Source: Flavobacterium sp. UBA7665 (GTDB lineage: Bacteria > Bacteroidota > Bacteroidia > Flavobacteriales > Flavobacteriaceae). Taken from it: a stretch of 64,000 bases of DNA. The stretch lies in assembly GCA_002483285.1 (NCBI GenBank), contig DLHP01000041.1, positions 186,001 to 250,000 of the forward strand, read 5' to 3'. The notes under the pieces were generated by a model, which had not been told where the DNA came from, did no database searches, and worked only from the letters and a program-made list of their open reading frames with translations. Positions within the stretch are counted from its first letter, which is position 1. Each line of letters opens with the position of its first letter. Below, piece by piece: positions 43,722 through 53,021 of this stretch. A program made the translations under genes and the position numbers.

Positions 43722-43751
43722 TTCTAAACAAATTTGGTTTAGAATTTTTTT
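43722..43751 (+). promoter_or_regulatory. AT-rich perfect inverted repeat upstream of fabH
   Basis: TTCTAAAC (43722-43729), 7-nt loop AAATTTG, GTTTAGAA (43737-43744), then seven T bases. It could be a second terminator, or an operator in the fabH leader. It lies 65 nt before the fabH start, and the intervening region has no consensus promoter. Confidence 0.5.
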
Positions 43752-43808
43752 GTAATTTCCACCTCTTTAATCAAACCTTCGCGGTTGATCTAGAAAATAT
43801 AGAAACCT

Positions 43809-44807
43809 ATGAACACAATCACGGCCGCAATCACCGCTGTTGGCGCTTATGTACCAGATTTCGTACTCTCCAATAAGATTTTGGAAACGATGGTAGACAC
43901 CAACGACGAGTGGATCACCTCACGCACCGGAATCAGTGAAAGAAGAATACTCAAAGGCGACAAACTCGGAACTTCGTTTTTAGCCATTAAAGCCGCAGAA
44001 AACCTCATTGAAAAAAGCGGCATCAATCCAGCAGATATCGATTTGGTCATAGTAGCCACCACCACCGCGGATATGCCCGTTGCCGCCACTTCGGTTTATG
44101 TAGCCACACAAATTGGTGCGGTGAACGCCTTTGCTTATGATTTGCAGGCGGCGTGTTCGGGATTTTTGTACGGCATGTCAACGGCATCGGCGTACATCCA
44201 ATCCGGGCGATACAAAAAGGTGTTGCTCATCGGGGCCGATAAAATGTCATCGATTATTGATTATACAGACAGGGCGACCTGCATTATCTTTGGAGATGGT
44301 GCGGGCGCTGTGCTTTTTGAGCCCAACCATGAAGGGCTTGGCTTGCAGGACGAATTTCTCCGCAGTGACGGAATTGGTCGTGAATACCTTAAGATTGACG
44401 CGGGCGGATCCATCCTTCCGGCCTCTAAAGAAACCGTCGAAAACCGCCAGCATTACGTATTCCAGGACGGGAAAACCGTATTCAAATACGCTGTAACCGG
44501 AATGGCCGACGTAAGCGAAAAAATCATGGAGCGCAACAACCTCGACAAAGACAGTGTGGATTGGCTCATTGCGCACCAGGCCAACAAAAGGATTATTGAT
44601 GCTACGGCACACAGGATGGGCCTCGACGAGGACAAAGTTTTGGTCAACATCCACAAATACGGCAACACCACTTCGGGAACATTGCCCTTGTTGCTTAGTG
44701 ACTTTGAAGACAAATTCAAAAAAGGGGACAACCTCATTTTTGCTGCCTTTGGCGGAGGATTCACCTGGGGTGCCATTTACCTCAAATGGGCATACGACAA
44801 ACAATAA
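43809..44807 (+). CDS. fabH: beta-ketoacyl-ACP synthase III
   Basis: A 332-residue initiating condensing enzyme with the full triad: Cys116 (LQAACSGFLYG), His256 (IAHQANKRI) and Asn286 (KYGNTTSG). It condenses acetyl-CoA (or branched starters) with malonyl-ACP to start fatty-acid synthesis. The HQANKRI motif that docks ACP is intact. It is followed after 24 nt by accB. This is the housekeeping copy, clearly distinct from darB. Confidence 0.94.
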   Translation: MNTITAAITAVGAYVPDFVLSNKILETMVDTNDEWITSRTGISERRILKGDKLGTSFLAIKAAENLIEKSGINPADIDLVIVATTTADMPVAATSVYVATQIGAVNAFAYDLQAACSGFLYGMSTASAYIQSGRYKKVLLIGADKMSSIIDYTDRATCIIFGDGAGAVLFEPNHEGLGLQDEFLRSDGIGREYLKIDAGGSILPASKETVENRQHYVFQDGKTVFKYAVTGMADVSEKIMERNNLDKDSVDWLIAHQANKRIIDATAHRMGLDEDKVLVNIHKYGNTTSGTLPLLLSDFEDKFKKGDNLIFAAFGGGFTWGAIYLKWAYDKQ

Positions 44808-44831
44808 ACTAAACTAAAAACGATAACTATT

Positions 44832-45311
44832 ATGGATTTAAAAGAAATTCAAAACCTAATCAAGTTTGTAGCCAACTCCGGTGTTGCGGAGGTGAAGCTA
44901 GAAACGGGCGATGTGAAAATCACCATCAAAACCACGCTCGAGGGTAGTTCGCCAGAGGTTACTTACGTACAACAAATGCCTGCACAGGCTGCATTGCCGC
45001 AAGCCGCTGCGCCGCAAGTTGCCACTCCTGCTGCTACAACTGCTGCACCTGCTACAGACGACAATTCAAAATACATCACTATAAAATCACCAATTATCGG
45101 AACTTTCTACCGCAAACCGGCGCCAGACAAACCTACGTTTGTAGAAGTTGGCGGGTCGATTTCAAAAGGCGATGTACTTTGTGTAATCGAAGCGATGAAG
45201 CTTTTCAACGAAATAGAATCAGAAGTTTCGGGGAAAATCGTGAAGATTTTGGTAGACGATATGTCTCCGGTTGAATTCGACCAGCCCTTATTTTTAGTAG
45301 ACCCTTCGTAA
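44832..45311 (+). CDS. accB: biotin carboxyl carrier protein of acetyl-CoA carboxylase
   Basis: A 159-residue protein with the standard layout: an N-terminal helical domain (about 1-40), an Ala/Pro-rich linker (about 48-77) and a biotinyl domain (about 80-158). Lys123 in IEAMKLFNEIE is the biotin site; Leu replaces the more common Met after it, a known variant. It works with AccC (next gene) and with AccA/AccD encoded elsewhere. Confidence 0.94.
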   Translation: MDLKEIQNLIKFVANSGVAEVKLETGDVKITIKTTLEGSSPEVTYVQQMPAQAALPQAAAPQVATPAATTAAPATDDNSKYITIKSPIIGTFYRKPAPDKPTFVEVGGSISKGDVLCVIEAMKLFNEIESEVSGKIVKILVDDMSPVEFDQPLFLVDPS

Positions 45312-45437
45312 ATTTTAAATGGTGAATGATGAATTGTGAATGATGAGTTGTCGTCATCCGCAATCATTTGAAATTTAAGATTTAGCTTCGCTCGATTCGC
45401 CCATGAAGGGCTCGGGCCTAATTTAAAATTAAAAAGG
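45312..45437. repeat. accB-accC spacer with 14-bp tandem repeat
   Basis: No gene. Tandem copies GTGAATGATGAATT (45322-45335) and GTGAATGATGAGTT (45336-45349) differ at one base. AT-rich ends (TAAATTTTAAAT and AATTTAAAATTA) are near inverse complements. accC starts at 45438. Confidence 0.6.
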
Positions 45438-46787
45438 ATGTTTAAAAAAATACTGATTGCAAACAGAGGGGAAATTGCACTTCGTGTGATCCGAACCTGT
45501 AGGGAAATGGGAATCAAGACCGTGGCGGTTTATTCTACTGCCGATGCAGAAAGCCTTCACGTGAAATTCGCCGATGAAGCGGTTTGTATCGGGCCACCGC
45601 CCAGCAACTTGTCATACCTCAAAATGTCAAACATTATTGCCGCGGCCGAAATTACAAACGCTGATGCGATCCATCCCGGATATGGTTTCCTTTCAGAGAA
45701 TGCCAAGTTCTCAAAAATCTGCCAGGAGCACGGGATCAAATTTATCGGTGCCACGCCAGAAATGATTGACAGAATGGGAGACAAAGCCTCGGCCAAAGCA
45801 ACCATGAAAGCAGCCGGAGTTCCTTGTGTACCGGGTTCCGAAGGCATTTTAGAATCATACGAACAAGCACTAGAAATATCCAAAGGAATGGGATTCCCTG
45901 TCATGCTTAAGGCAACTGCCGGCGGCGGCGGAAAAGGAATGCGCGCGGTTTGGAAAGAAGCAGATTTACTCAAAGCATGGGAAAGCGCGCGCCAGGAATC
46001 GGCTGCGGCTTTCGGAAATGACGGCATGTACCTCGAGAAATTGATCGAAGAGCCACGTCACATTGAAATCCAGGTCGTAGGTGATTCTTACGGAAAAGCT
46101 TGTCACTTGTCAGAAAGGGACTGCTCGGTACAACGTCGTCACCAGAAACTCACCGAAGAGACACCATCGCCATTCATGACCGACGAATTGCGCAACAATA
46201 TGGGACTCGCCGCCGTAAAAGCTGCCGAGTACATCAAGTACGAAGGCGCCGGAACCGTCGAATTCCTTGTCGACAAACACCGCAACTTCTACTTCATGGA
46301 AATGAACACGCGTATACAGGTAGAGCACCCTATTACAGAACAAGTTATTGATTACGATTTGATTCGTGAGCAAATATTGGTGGCTGCCGGTGTGCCGATT
46401 TCAGGTAAGAACTACCTGCCGCAGTTGCACGCCATTGAATGCCGTATCAATGCCGAGGATCCGTACAACGATTTCCGCCCTTCACCGGGAAAAATCACCA
46501 CGCTTCACGCGCCAGGCGGACACGGCGTTCGTCTCGATACCCACGTTTACGCTGGATACACGATTCCGCCGAATTACGATTCGATGATTGCCAAGCTCAT
46601 CACCACCGCACAAACCCGCGAAGAGGCAATCAGCAAGATGAAAAGGGCTTTGGATGAGTTCGTAATCGAAGGCGTTAAAACCACAATCCCGTTCCACAGG
46701 CAACTCATGGACGATCCGCGCTACGTAGCCGGAGATTACACGACCGCCTTTATGGATACCTTCAAAATGAACGATCCCGAAGAATAA
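45438..46787 (+). CDS. accC: biotin carboxylase subunit of acetyl-CoA carboxylase
   Basis: A 449-residue ATP-grasp enzyme that carboxylates biotin on AccB. Visible landmarks are KILIANRGEIALRVIRTC at the start, the HPGYGFLSEN segment, the glycine-rich ATP loop (ATAGGGGKGMR), the RDCSVQRRHQK substrate loop and EMNTRIQVEHPITE. It is full length. It is separated from accB by a 126-nt repeat-containing spacer but probably in one operon, and closed by a strong terminator. Confidence 0.95.
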   Translation: MFKKILIANRGEIALRVIRTCREMGIKTVAVYSTADAESLHVKFADEAVCIGPPPSNLSYLKMSNIIAAAEITNADAIHPGYGFLSENAKFSKICQEHGIKFIGATPEMIDRMGDKASAKATMKAAGVPCVPGSEGILESYEQALEISKGMGFPVMLKATAGGGGKGMRAVWKEADLLKAWESARQESAAAFGNDGMYLEKLIEEPRHIEIQVVGDSYGKACHLSERDCSVQRRHQKLTEETPSPFMTDELRNNMGLAAVKAAEYIKYEGAGTVEFLVDKHRNFYFMEMNTRIQVEHPITEQVIDYDLIREQILVAAGVPISGKNYLPQLHAIECRINAEDPYNDFRPSPGKITTLHAPGGHGVRLDTHVYAGYTIPPNYDSMIAKLITTAQTREEAISKMKRALDEFVIEGVKTTIPFHRQLMDDPRYVAGDYTTAFMDTFKMNDPEE

Positions 46788-46820
46788 AAAAAGCCTCATG
46801 AAAATGAGGCTTTTTTGTTT
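46787..46820. terminator. bidirectional terminator after accC
   Basis: Perfect stem AAAAAAGCCTCAT (46787-46799) / ATGAGGCTTTTTT (46804-46816), loop GAAA. Serves accC and the convergent S9 peptidase gene. Confidence 0.9.
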
Positions 46821-46833
46821 TATCTAATCTTTA

Positions 46834-48738
46834 CTATAAGGTTTCTTTGAGCCATTTGAAGAACTCGCCTTGCCAAATCTGCGCATTTTGCGGCTTGAGC
46901 ACCCAGTGGTTTTCATCCGGGAAGTACACCAACCTGCTTTTGATACCGCGCAATTGTGCTGCCTGGAACGCTTCCTGTGCTTGCCCGATTGGGACACGGA
47001 AATCGTTTCCGCCCTGGAAAATCAAAATAGGCGTGTTCCATTTGTCGACGTTGTTGATTGGGTTGAATTCGTTGTAAGCCTTTTGGGCAGCGACATTGTT
47101 TTTGTCCCAATAAGGTCCGCCATGATCCCAGTTGTTGAAGAAGACTTCCTCAGTGGTGCCGTACATGCTTTGCAGGTTGAAAACCCCGTCATGCGAAATA
47201 AAAGTCTTGAAACGGTTGTTGTGGATTCCGGCGAGGTAAAATACCGAGTAGCCACCAAAGCTTGGCCCCACGCAGCCCAAACGCGACTTATCTACATAAC
47301 TTTCTTTAGATACGTCGTCAATCGCCGAGAGGTAATCGCGCATCACTTGTCCGCCCCAATCCTTGCTGATGTCTTCATTCCACTTCACACCATGGCCAGC
47401 CATTCCGCGTCTGTTGGGCGCAACAACTATGTAGCCTTGCGCGGCCATCAATTGAAAATTCCACCTAAAAGAATACATCTGTGTGAGCGGCGATTGCGGC
47501 CCGCCTTGGCAATACAACAAGGTCGGATACTTTTTAGCCGGGTCGAAATTGGGCGGTAGGATGACCCAAACGAGCATTTTTTTACCGTCGGTGGTGGTCA
47601 CGTAACGGCGTTCGGTTTTGCTCAAAGCGAGCGAATTATAAGTCGCCGTGTTGATGTTGGTGATTTGTTTGAACGTGTTTTTCTTCAAATCATAAGTATA
47701 GATTTCGGGCGCGTGGTTCATATCGTTGCGCGTAACGATGGCGTTATCACCGGAAAATCCGAAGATATCGGTTATGTCAAATTCGCCCTTGGTGACCTGG
47801 CGCACCGTAACGGCAATTTTTGTCAATCCCGGGAAATTAACTTCGAAGAGTTGTTTGGTCCCGTCGACTGCGGCGGTGAAGTAAACTTTTTTGCCGTCAG
47901 GGCTCCATTTGAAATGTTCTACGGTTCCGTCCCAGTTGGCGGTAAGGTTCATTTTCATGCCTTTGAAATCCACGATGATGTCGTTCTTGTCGGCCTCATA
48001 ACCGTCGCGCTTCATCTGCAACCAGCTTAGGTTCCCGGTAGGGGAAAACTGCGGCGACATGTCGTAACCGGCATTGCCTTCGGTGCGATTGCGGGTTTGC
48101 TTGGTCTGGAGGTTGTACTCGTAAATATTGGTATCGGTAGAAATCGCGTAGGCAGTCCCCGATTTTTTCTTACAGACATACAGGATGCTTTTGCTGTCGG
48201 GTGACCAAATGTAATCCTCGTCGCCGCCAAAAGGTTTCTGCGGGCTGTCGAATGTTTCGTTCGTCATCAGGTCGATTCCTTTGGCACCAGCGCTGTTTTC
48301 TTTGTAAAAAACGTGGTTGTATTTGCCCTCGTTCCATTTGTCCCAATGGCGATAATCAAGTGCATTGTAGATTTGTACCGTCGACTTGTCGAGATTTGGG
48401 TAGTAATCTTTGCCCAAAACGTTTTCGAGTTTCACTTCCTCGTGGTAAACGGTATATTTCCCGTCGGGCGATACATTCTTGTCGGCAACGAGCGTTTTGC
48501 TATCCTTGATTTCGGTTGCATTACCTCCGTTTACCGAAATGGTATAGTATTTTGAATTGGTTTTGTTGTCTTCAATAGAAGGTGTCGCCACTTTGTAGAC
48601 GATGTTTTTTCCGTCTTTTGAGATTCCCAAGACGGTGACTCTTCCGAGTTTCCACAACAGTTCGGGCGACATGAGATTTTGTGCCATAGCATTCACGCTG
48701 ATCAGGATTAAGATTGCAAACAGGTTTTTTTTATTCAT
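46834..48738 (-). CDS. S9-family prolyl oligopeptidase / dipeptidyl peptidase, exported
   Basis: A 634-residue serine peptidase. The signal peptide (MNKKNLFAILILISVNAMAQ) fixes the start at 48738; an upstream Met at 48777 adds 13 non-conserved residues. A beta-propeller (about 30-360) precedes an alpha/beta-hydrolase domain with Ser near 493 (GPSFGGYS), Asp in GGNDFRVP and His in ENHWVL near the C-terminus. It probably trims peptides in the periplasm or on the surface for amino-acid uptake. Monocistronic. Confidence 0.92.
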   Translation of the reverse strand: MNKKNLFAILILISVNAMAQNLMSPELLWKLGRVTVLGISKDGKNIVYKVATPSIEDNKTNSKYYTISVNGGNATEIKDSKTLVADKNVSPDGKYTVYHEEVKLENVLGKDYYPNLDKSTVQIYNALDYRHWDKWNEGKYNHVFYKENSAGAKGIDLMTNETFDSPQKPFGGDEDYIWSPDSKSILYVCKKKSGTAYAISTDTNIYEYNLQTKQTRNRTEGNAGYDMSPQFSPTGNLSWLQMKRDGYEADKNDIIVDFKGMKMNLTANWDGTVEHFKWSPDGKKVYFTAAVDGTKQLFEVNFPGLTKIAVTVRQVTKGEFDITDIFGFSGDNAIVTRNDMNHAPEIYTYDLKKNTFKQITNINTATYNSLALSKTERRYVTTTDGKKMLVWVILPPNFDPAKKYPTLLYCQGGPQSPLTQMYSFRWNFQLMAAQGYIVVAPNRRGMAGHGVKWNEDISKDWGGQVMRDYLSAIDDVSKESYVDKSRLGCVGPSFGGYSVFYLAGIHNNRFKTFISHDGVFNLQSMYGTTEEVFFNNWDHGGPYWDKNNVAAQKAYNEFNPINNVDKWNTPILIFQGGNDFRVPIGQAQEAFQAAQLRGIKSRLVYFPDENHWVLKPQNAQIWQGEFFKWLKETL

Positions 48739-48806
48739 GGTTATTGATTTTAACAAGGAGATTCGAATGGTTTTCAAGGAGGCCTAAAAGTAAACATTTT
48801 TTCAAA

Positions 48807-48840
48807 AAAAAAGCTACCCGATTAGAGGTAGCTTTTTACA
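48807..48840 (-). terminator. terminator of the metalloprotease gene
   Basis: Stem AAAGCTACC / GGTAGCTTT spanning about 48810-48835 with a long A run on the + strand, i.e. a T run on the minus transcript ending just after 48856. Confidence 0.8.
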
Positions 48841-48855
48841 GTTTGTTACAAAAAT

Positions 48856-51800
48856 TTATTGTTTGATGAAACGCTTCACAACCGTTTGGCCTTTAGAAGT
48901 AAGTTCAATCAGATAAGTCCCGGCTTGGATTTGCGCCACCGGAATGGTTCCGTTATCTACTTTTCCTTGTGCCATTTGCTGACCCAAAACGCTAAAGATC
49001 TTATACGTTGCCTCATCGGTAACAGAAATGTTCAACACTGCGCCGCTCACCGGGTTCGGATAAACGCGGATGTCCAACGCGGCCACTTCATTTTCCGTTT
49101 CCCTAGCTGTTGAGACGATGTTGATGGTATAATCTTCTACTTGTCCGTAAGAGAACGCCTCACAAGCGGTGGGAACAGCGTTGTATTTCATAGAAACGCG
49201 CATTCTGGTAGCGCCCAATGTGGCAGTGGCAGGAATGGTAATGCTGCCGGTAACCGGAGTAGTTTTAGAAGCTGTTTTGGTCCAAACCGTCTCTCCAGCA
49301 TCTGTAAAGTCTCCATCTTTGTTGTAGTCTATAAACACAGCGTATCCTTCGTTGTAAACCGTTCCGGTCCATGAAGGCGTGATGGTAATCGTATAAACCG
49401 AACCACGTGTGGCGTTGGTAGACAAGGCCGTGAAATTCTCATATCCGGCAGTTCCGGTAGAGGTGTTGTTGATGGTTCCAAAAACCACTTTTCCGATTTT
49501 CTCATCAGCAGTACTGTTGCCTTGCGACGTACAATAGGTAACCGAAGCCGATGAAGTCGTTACATTGACCGTGTTGCTCGCCGCCGAGACGTTTCCTGCA
49601 GCATCCTTCGCAATGACGTAAAACGAATATGCGGTAGATGCAGCGAGTCCGGTAACGGCATAAGAGGCGCTTGCAGTATTTGCCCTGAAAACACCGTTTT
49701 GGTATACATCATAACCGGTAACGCCCACATTGTCGGTTGAAGCAGTCCATGATAGATTGGTTGTCGACGAAGTGGTTCCCGATGCAGCCAAACTAGTTGG
49801 AGCAGTAGGCGCAGTAGTATCTGGAGTTCCGGCCACAATATTTACGGTATAATCTTCTACTTGTCCGTAAGAGAAAGCCTCACAAGCAGTAGGAATTGCA
49901 TTGTATTTCATAGAGACACGCATTCTTGTCGCACCCAAAGTGGCGGTGGCAGGAGCAGTGAATGATCCGCTAGCTGGAGTAGTAGTAGCCGCAGCTTGGG
50001 TCCAAACGGTTTCGCCTGCATCAGCAAAATCCCCATCTTGGTTGTAATCGATGAATACGGCATAGCCTTCTGCATAAGTCGTTGCGGTCCACGATGGCGT
50101 AACCGTGATGGTAGCCGAAGCACTTCTGGTTAAATTGGTAGACTGCGCGGTAAAATTCTCGTATCCGGCAGTTCCCGTAGAAGTATTGTTGATGGTTCCC
50201 AAAACCACTTTACCGATTTTTTCATCAGCAGTGCTATTCCCTTGTGACGCACAATAAGAAATAGTTACCGCTGTTGTCGTCACGTTTACGGTATTGCTTG
50301 CAGTCGAAGCATTTCCTGCCGCGTCTTTCGCAATTACATAAAAGGTGTAGGCAGTCGAAGCTGTCAAGCCCGTAACGGCGTAAGTTGTAGCAGCGGTATT
50401 GGCTCTAAATACACCATTTTGGTATACATCGTATCCAGTTACACCCACATTGTCTGTTGAAGCCGTCCAGGACAAATTGGTAGTAGTCGCGGTAGTTCCC
50501 GAAGCCGCAAGGCTCGTAGGCGCAGAAGGCGCGGTCGTGTCAACAACTGGTGCCAAAGTAGTAACGTTTATCGTGTTGCTTGCCGTTGAGGAATTTCCTG
50601 CAGCATCTCTTGCGATTACATAAAAAGTATAAGTAGTAGAAGCGGCTAGCCCGGTCACTGCATAGGTAGTCGAAGCCGTGTTGGCTTTTAACACGCCGTT
50701 TTGGTATACATCATATCCGGTTACGCCCACATTGTCTGTCGACGCGGTCCAAGATAAGTTGGTGGTAGTTTGTGTGGTCCCTGCGGCAGCTAATGCAGTC
50801 GGGGCAGATGGTGCGACGGTATCAGTGCTTCCGGCAGTAATCGTGAAATTGGTGTTAGAAACGTCAAAGAAAATATGGTTGGTTCCTTTGATCATGATGC
50901 GGTTGGTCGTTCCCGGAGTATTCGGGATTGTTACTGCTTGTGTTCCGTCGTTTGGTGTAGCAGCCAACAAAGTAGACCAGGTCGTTCCGCCGTTGGTTGA
51001 AATGAGGATGTCTACATTGGCGCAATTTACGCTGTTTGCGGTAGTTCCGGCTACATTCCAGGTGATGGTTTGAGAAGAGCCGCCTGCATACGAAACTGCG
51101 GTATTGGGTACAGTTACTGCAAAAGGTCCCGCGGTAGCATTTACCGTTACAATCATATCGTCGCTATTGTTTCCTGAACCGCCTGCGCGGTTGTCGCGAA
51201 CGGTAAACCTAAAGTTCATGCTGCGAGCAACAGATGGCAAAGCCTCAACGGTTACTTCTGATCCGGCTGTTGTTGTGGCACCGGTCAAAACCGAAGCCAT
51301 TCTCGGGAAATATCTTGTAGGCGTTGTTACCGGGCTGTAAGACCTGAAATTCACTCCACTGGTTTTGGTGGCATTCGGTGCCGTTGCATTCGATTGGGAA
51401 TCCATTTGTTCCCAACCGTAAGTAAGCGCGTCACCATTGGCATCCGTTGCCGTTCCGGTAAGCATGAAAGGGGTGCTTTTTGGGATGGTGTAATCCAAAC
51501 CTGCGGCAGCCGTAGGGATTGAATTCCCTGTTGCGGTGTTTACCGAGCAGGTTTTTGCCTTGATGTTGTTGGTGATTTGTTGGATGCTGACCGCATGGAA
51601 ATACGCGTCAGAGTGCGGTTGTACATCCACAGAAGTGATGCCCGCATAACCCATAATGGTAGATCCGCTTCCCGGTTCCATCTGGACACCGGTTCCTTCA
51701 TTACTTTGCGTAAACGTGTGGTTTCCGCCAAATTGGTGGCCCATTTCGTGCGCTACGTAGTCGATGTCGAAATTGTCCCCTGAAGGAATATTATCTCCAG

Positions 51801-52791
51801 GCGAAGTAAATCCGCTTCCTTTCCCCAAAGGAACCGAAGCTGTTGGATTGGTACAGATACAACCAATGCAACCCGCGTTTCCGCCGCCACCCGAAGCACC
51901 AAATAAGTGCCCGATGTCGTAGTTCGCGTTACCGATAGTATTGGTCAATGCCGTTTGCAATTCCTGGTTCCAGGCACCACCTGATCCGGCTGCTGCTGCA
52001 GAATACGGGTCGGTAGAAGCACTGGTATAAATTACAGCGTCGGTATTGGCAATCAAAACCATGCGCGCCGAGAAATCTTTTTCAAAAACACCATTGACGC
52101 GTGTCATTGTGTTGTTGATTGCAGCCAGAGCCAAAGCCTTGGTTCCGCCGAAATAAGCAGTGTATTCACCCGTTACCGACATCGCCAGGCGGAAGGTGCG
52201 CAACAAGGCGTCATCAGCATTCGGGCGCGCAGCCGAAACACCAGACTCTTCTTGTGCCTGGTCAATCACACGGCATTCAAAACGGTTCATGGTCGCCATC
52301 TTATCCGATTTGCGGTACACGGCGTATGAACTCCTGTCGGTGGTGTAAGGCTCAATAAATACAGCCGATTGGTCGGACTTGATCACCATACTCTGGAAAC
52401 CAAGTGGCGAAATGCTGAAATAAATCGTCGAAGCCGGATTGTCAATCCCTTGACCAATATAAGACTTGATATCTGGATACCTTGCCGCGAGTTCGGGCGC
52501 CATATTGGAGGATTCCTTTACACGGAAGCTTTCAAGCTGTCCGGTCTCATTGGGAAAAGTAACCGCCACTCCGCTGCGGTTGGCTGAGAAGCGGCTGGGT
52601 GCCGTTCTTAAACTTTGCTTGAGTTGGTTCACGTCAAGCGAAAATAAACGCGGGCTGAGAATGTTTTCTTTGTTGGCAACCGTTACCGCGTCTGGGTTTT
52701 TTACGGTCGACTTCCATAGTGTTCTTCCTGTTTGGGCAAAGGAAAAACTGGTGATTGCAAGCAGTGCAATCGAAAGTAATTTGTTTTTCAT
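48856..52791 (-). CDS. T9SS-secreted reprolysin-like zinc metalloprotease with FN3 and GEVED repeats
   Basis: A 1311-residue modular exoenzyme. Order: signal peptide (1-20), propeptide (about 20-200), metalloprotease domain with zinc site HEMGHQFGGNH at 348-358 and Met-turn IMGYAG further on, a beta-rich region (about 400-655), two FN3 domains (about 660-840), a GEVED domain (about 842-985), a third FN3 (about 988-1076), a second GEVED (about 1077-1222), and a type A T9SS sorting domain (about 1235-1311, VYPNPVSG). FN3 and GEVED copies are nearly identical at places. It is secreted and cell-surface attached, likely for extracellular protein digestion. Confidence 0.93.
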   Translation of the reverse strand: MKNKLLSIALLAITSFSFAQTGRTLWKSTVKNPDAVTVANKENILSPRLFSLDVNQLKQSLRTAPSRFSANRSGVAVTFPNETGQLESFRVKESSNMAPELAARYPDIKSYIGQGIDNPASTIYFSISPLGFQSMVIKSDQSAVFIEPYTTDRSSYAVYRKSDKMATMNRFECRVIDQAQEESGVSAARPNADDALLRTFRLAMSVTGEYTAYFGGTKALALAAINNTMTRVNGVFEKDFSARMVLIANTDAVIYTSASTDPYSAAAAGSGGAWNQELQTALTNTIGNANYDIGHLFGASGGGGNAGCIGCICTNPTASVPLGKGSGFTSPGDNIPSGDNFDIDYVAHEMGHQFGGNHTFTQSNEGTGVQMEPGSGSTIMGYAGITSVDVQPHSDAYFHAVSIQQITNNIKAKTCSVNTATGNSIPTAAAGLDYTIPKSTPFMLTGTATDANGDALTYGWEQMDSQSNATAPNATKTSGVNFRSYSPVTTPTRYFPRMASVLTGATTTAGSEVTVEALPSVARSMNFRFTVRDNRAGGSGNNSDDMIVTVNATAGPFAVTVPNTAVSYAGGSSQTITWNVAGTTANSVNCANVDILISTNGGTTWSTLLAATPNDGTQAVTIPNTPGTTNRIMIKGTNHIFFDVSNTNFTITAGSTDTVAPSAPTALAAAGTTQTTTNLSWTASTDNVGVTGYDVYQNGVLKANTASTTYAVTGLAASTTYTFYVIARDAAGNSSTASNTINVTTLAPVVDTTAPSAPTSLAASGTTATTTNLSWTASTDNVGVTGYDVYQNGVFRANTAATTYAVTGLTASTAYTFYVIAKDAAGNASTASNTVNVTTTAVTISYCASQGNSTADEKIGKVVLGTINNTSTGTAGYENFTAQSTNLTRSASATITVTPSWTATTYAEGYAVFIDYNQDGDFADAGETVWTQAAATTTPASGSFTAPATATLGATRMRVSMKYNAIPTACEAFSYGQVEDYTVNIVAGTPDTTAPTAPTSLAASGTTSSTTNLSWTASTDNVGVTGYDVYQNGVFRANTASASYAVTGLAASTAYSFYVIAKDAAGNVSAASNTVNVTTSSASVTYCTSQGNSTADEKIGKVVFGTINNTSTGTAGYENFTALSTNATRGSVYTITITPSWTGTVYNEGYAVFIDYNKDGDFTDAGETVWTKTASKTTPVTGSITIPATATLGATRMRVSMKYNAVPTACEAFSYGQVEDYTINIVSTARETENEVAALDIRVYPNPVSGAVLNISVTDEATYKIFSVLGQQMAQGKVDNGTIPVAQIQAGTYLIELTSKGQTVVKRFIKQ

Positions 52792-52827
52792 GATTTGGTG
52801 TAAATGGGTTAGGTTAAAATTAGCGGT

Positions 52828-52859
52828 CAAATATAAAATTATTTTTAACCGATAATCAA
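52828..52859 (-). promoter_or_regulatory. promoter of the metalloprotease gene
   Basis: On the minus strand: TTG (52857-52859), 21-nt spacer, TATATTTG (52828-52835), then a leader of about 36 nt before the start at 52791. The remaining bases up to 53021 are AT-rich with no gene seen. Confidence 0.6.
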
Positions 52860-53021
52860 CAGTTTGTATAAATTAATTAACAAATCGACAAACTACATCA
52901 GGTAAATATGAAAGATGCGCAAGTATAAACTAAAAATTGTAAGATTATCTCAATTAAATAAAATGACTTTTCCTACGTTTCAGATACTTCAAAAAAAGCT
53001 ATTTTTATCAAAAATTTTCAG

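Noticed and set aside
46870..47559. 229-residue open frame on the + strand
   Set aside because: Antisense to the catalytic domain of the S9 peptidase, whose motifs are intact; no signal, no family and atypical composition.
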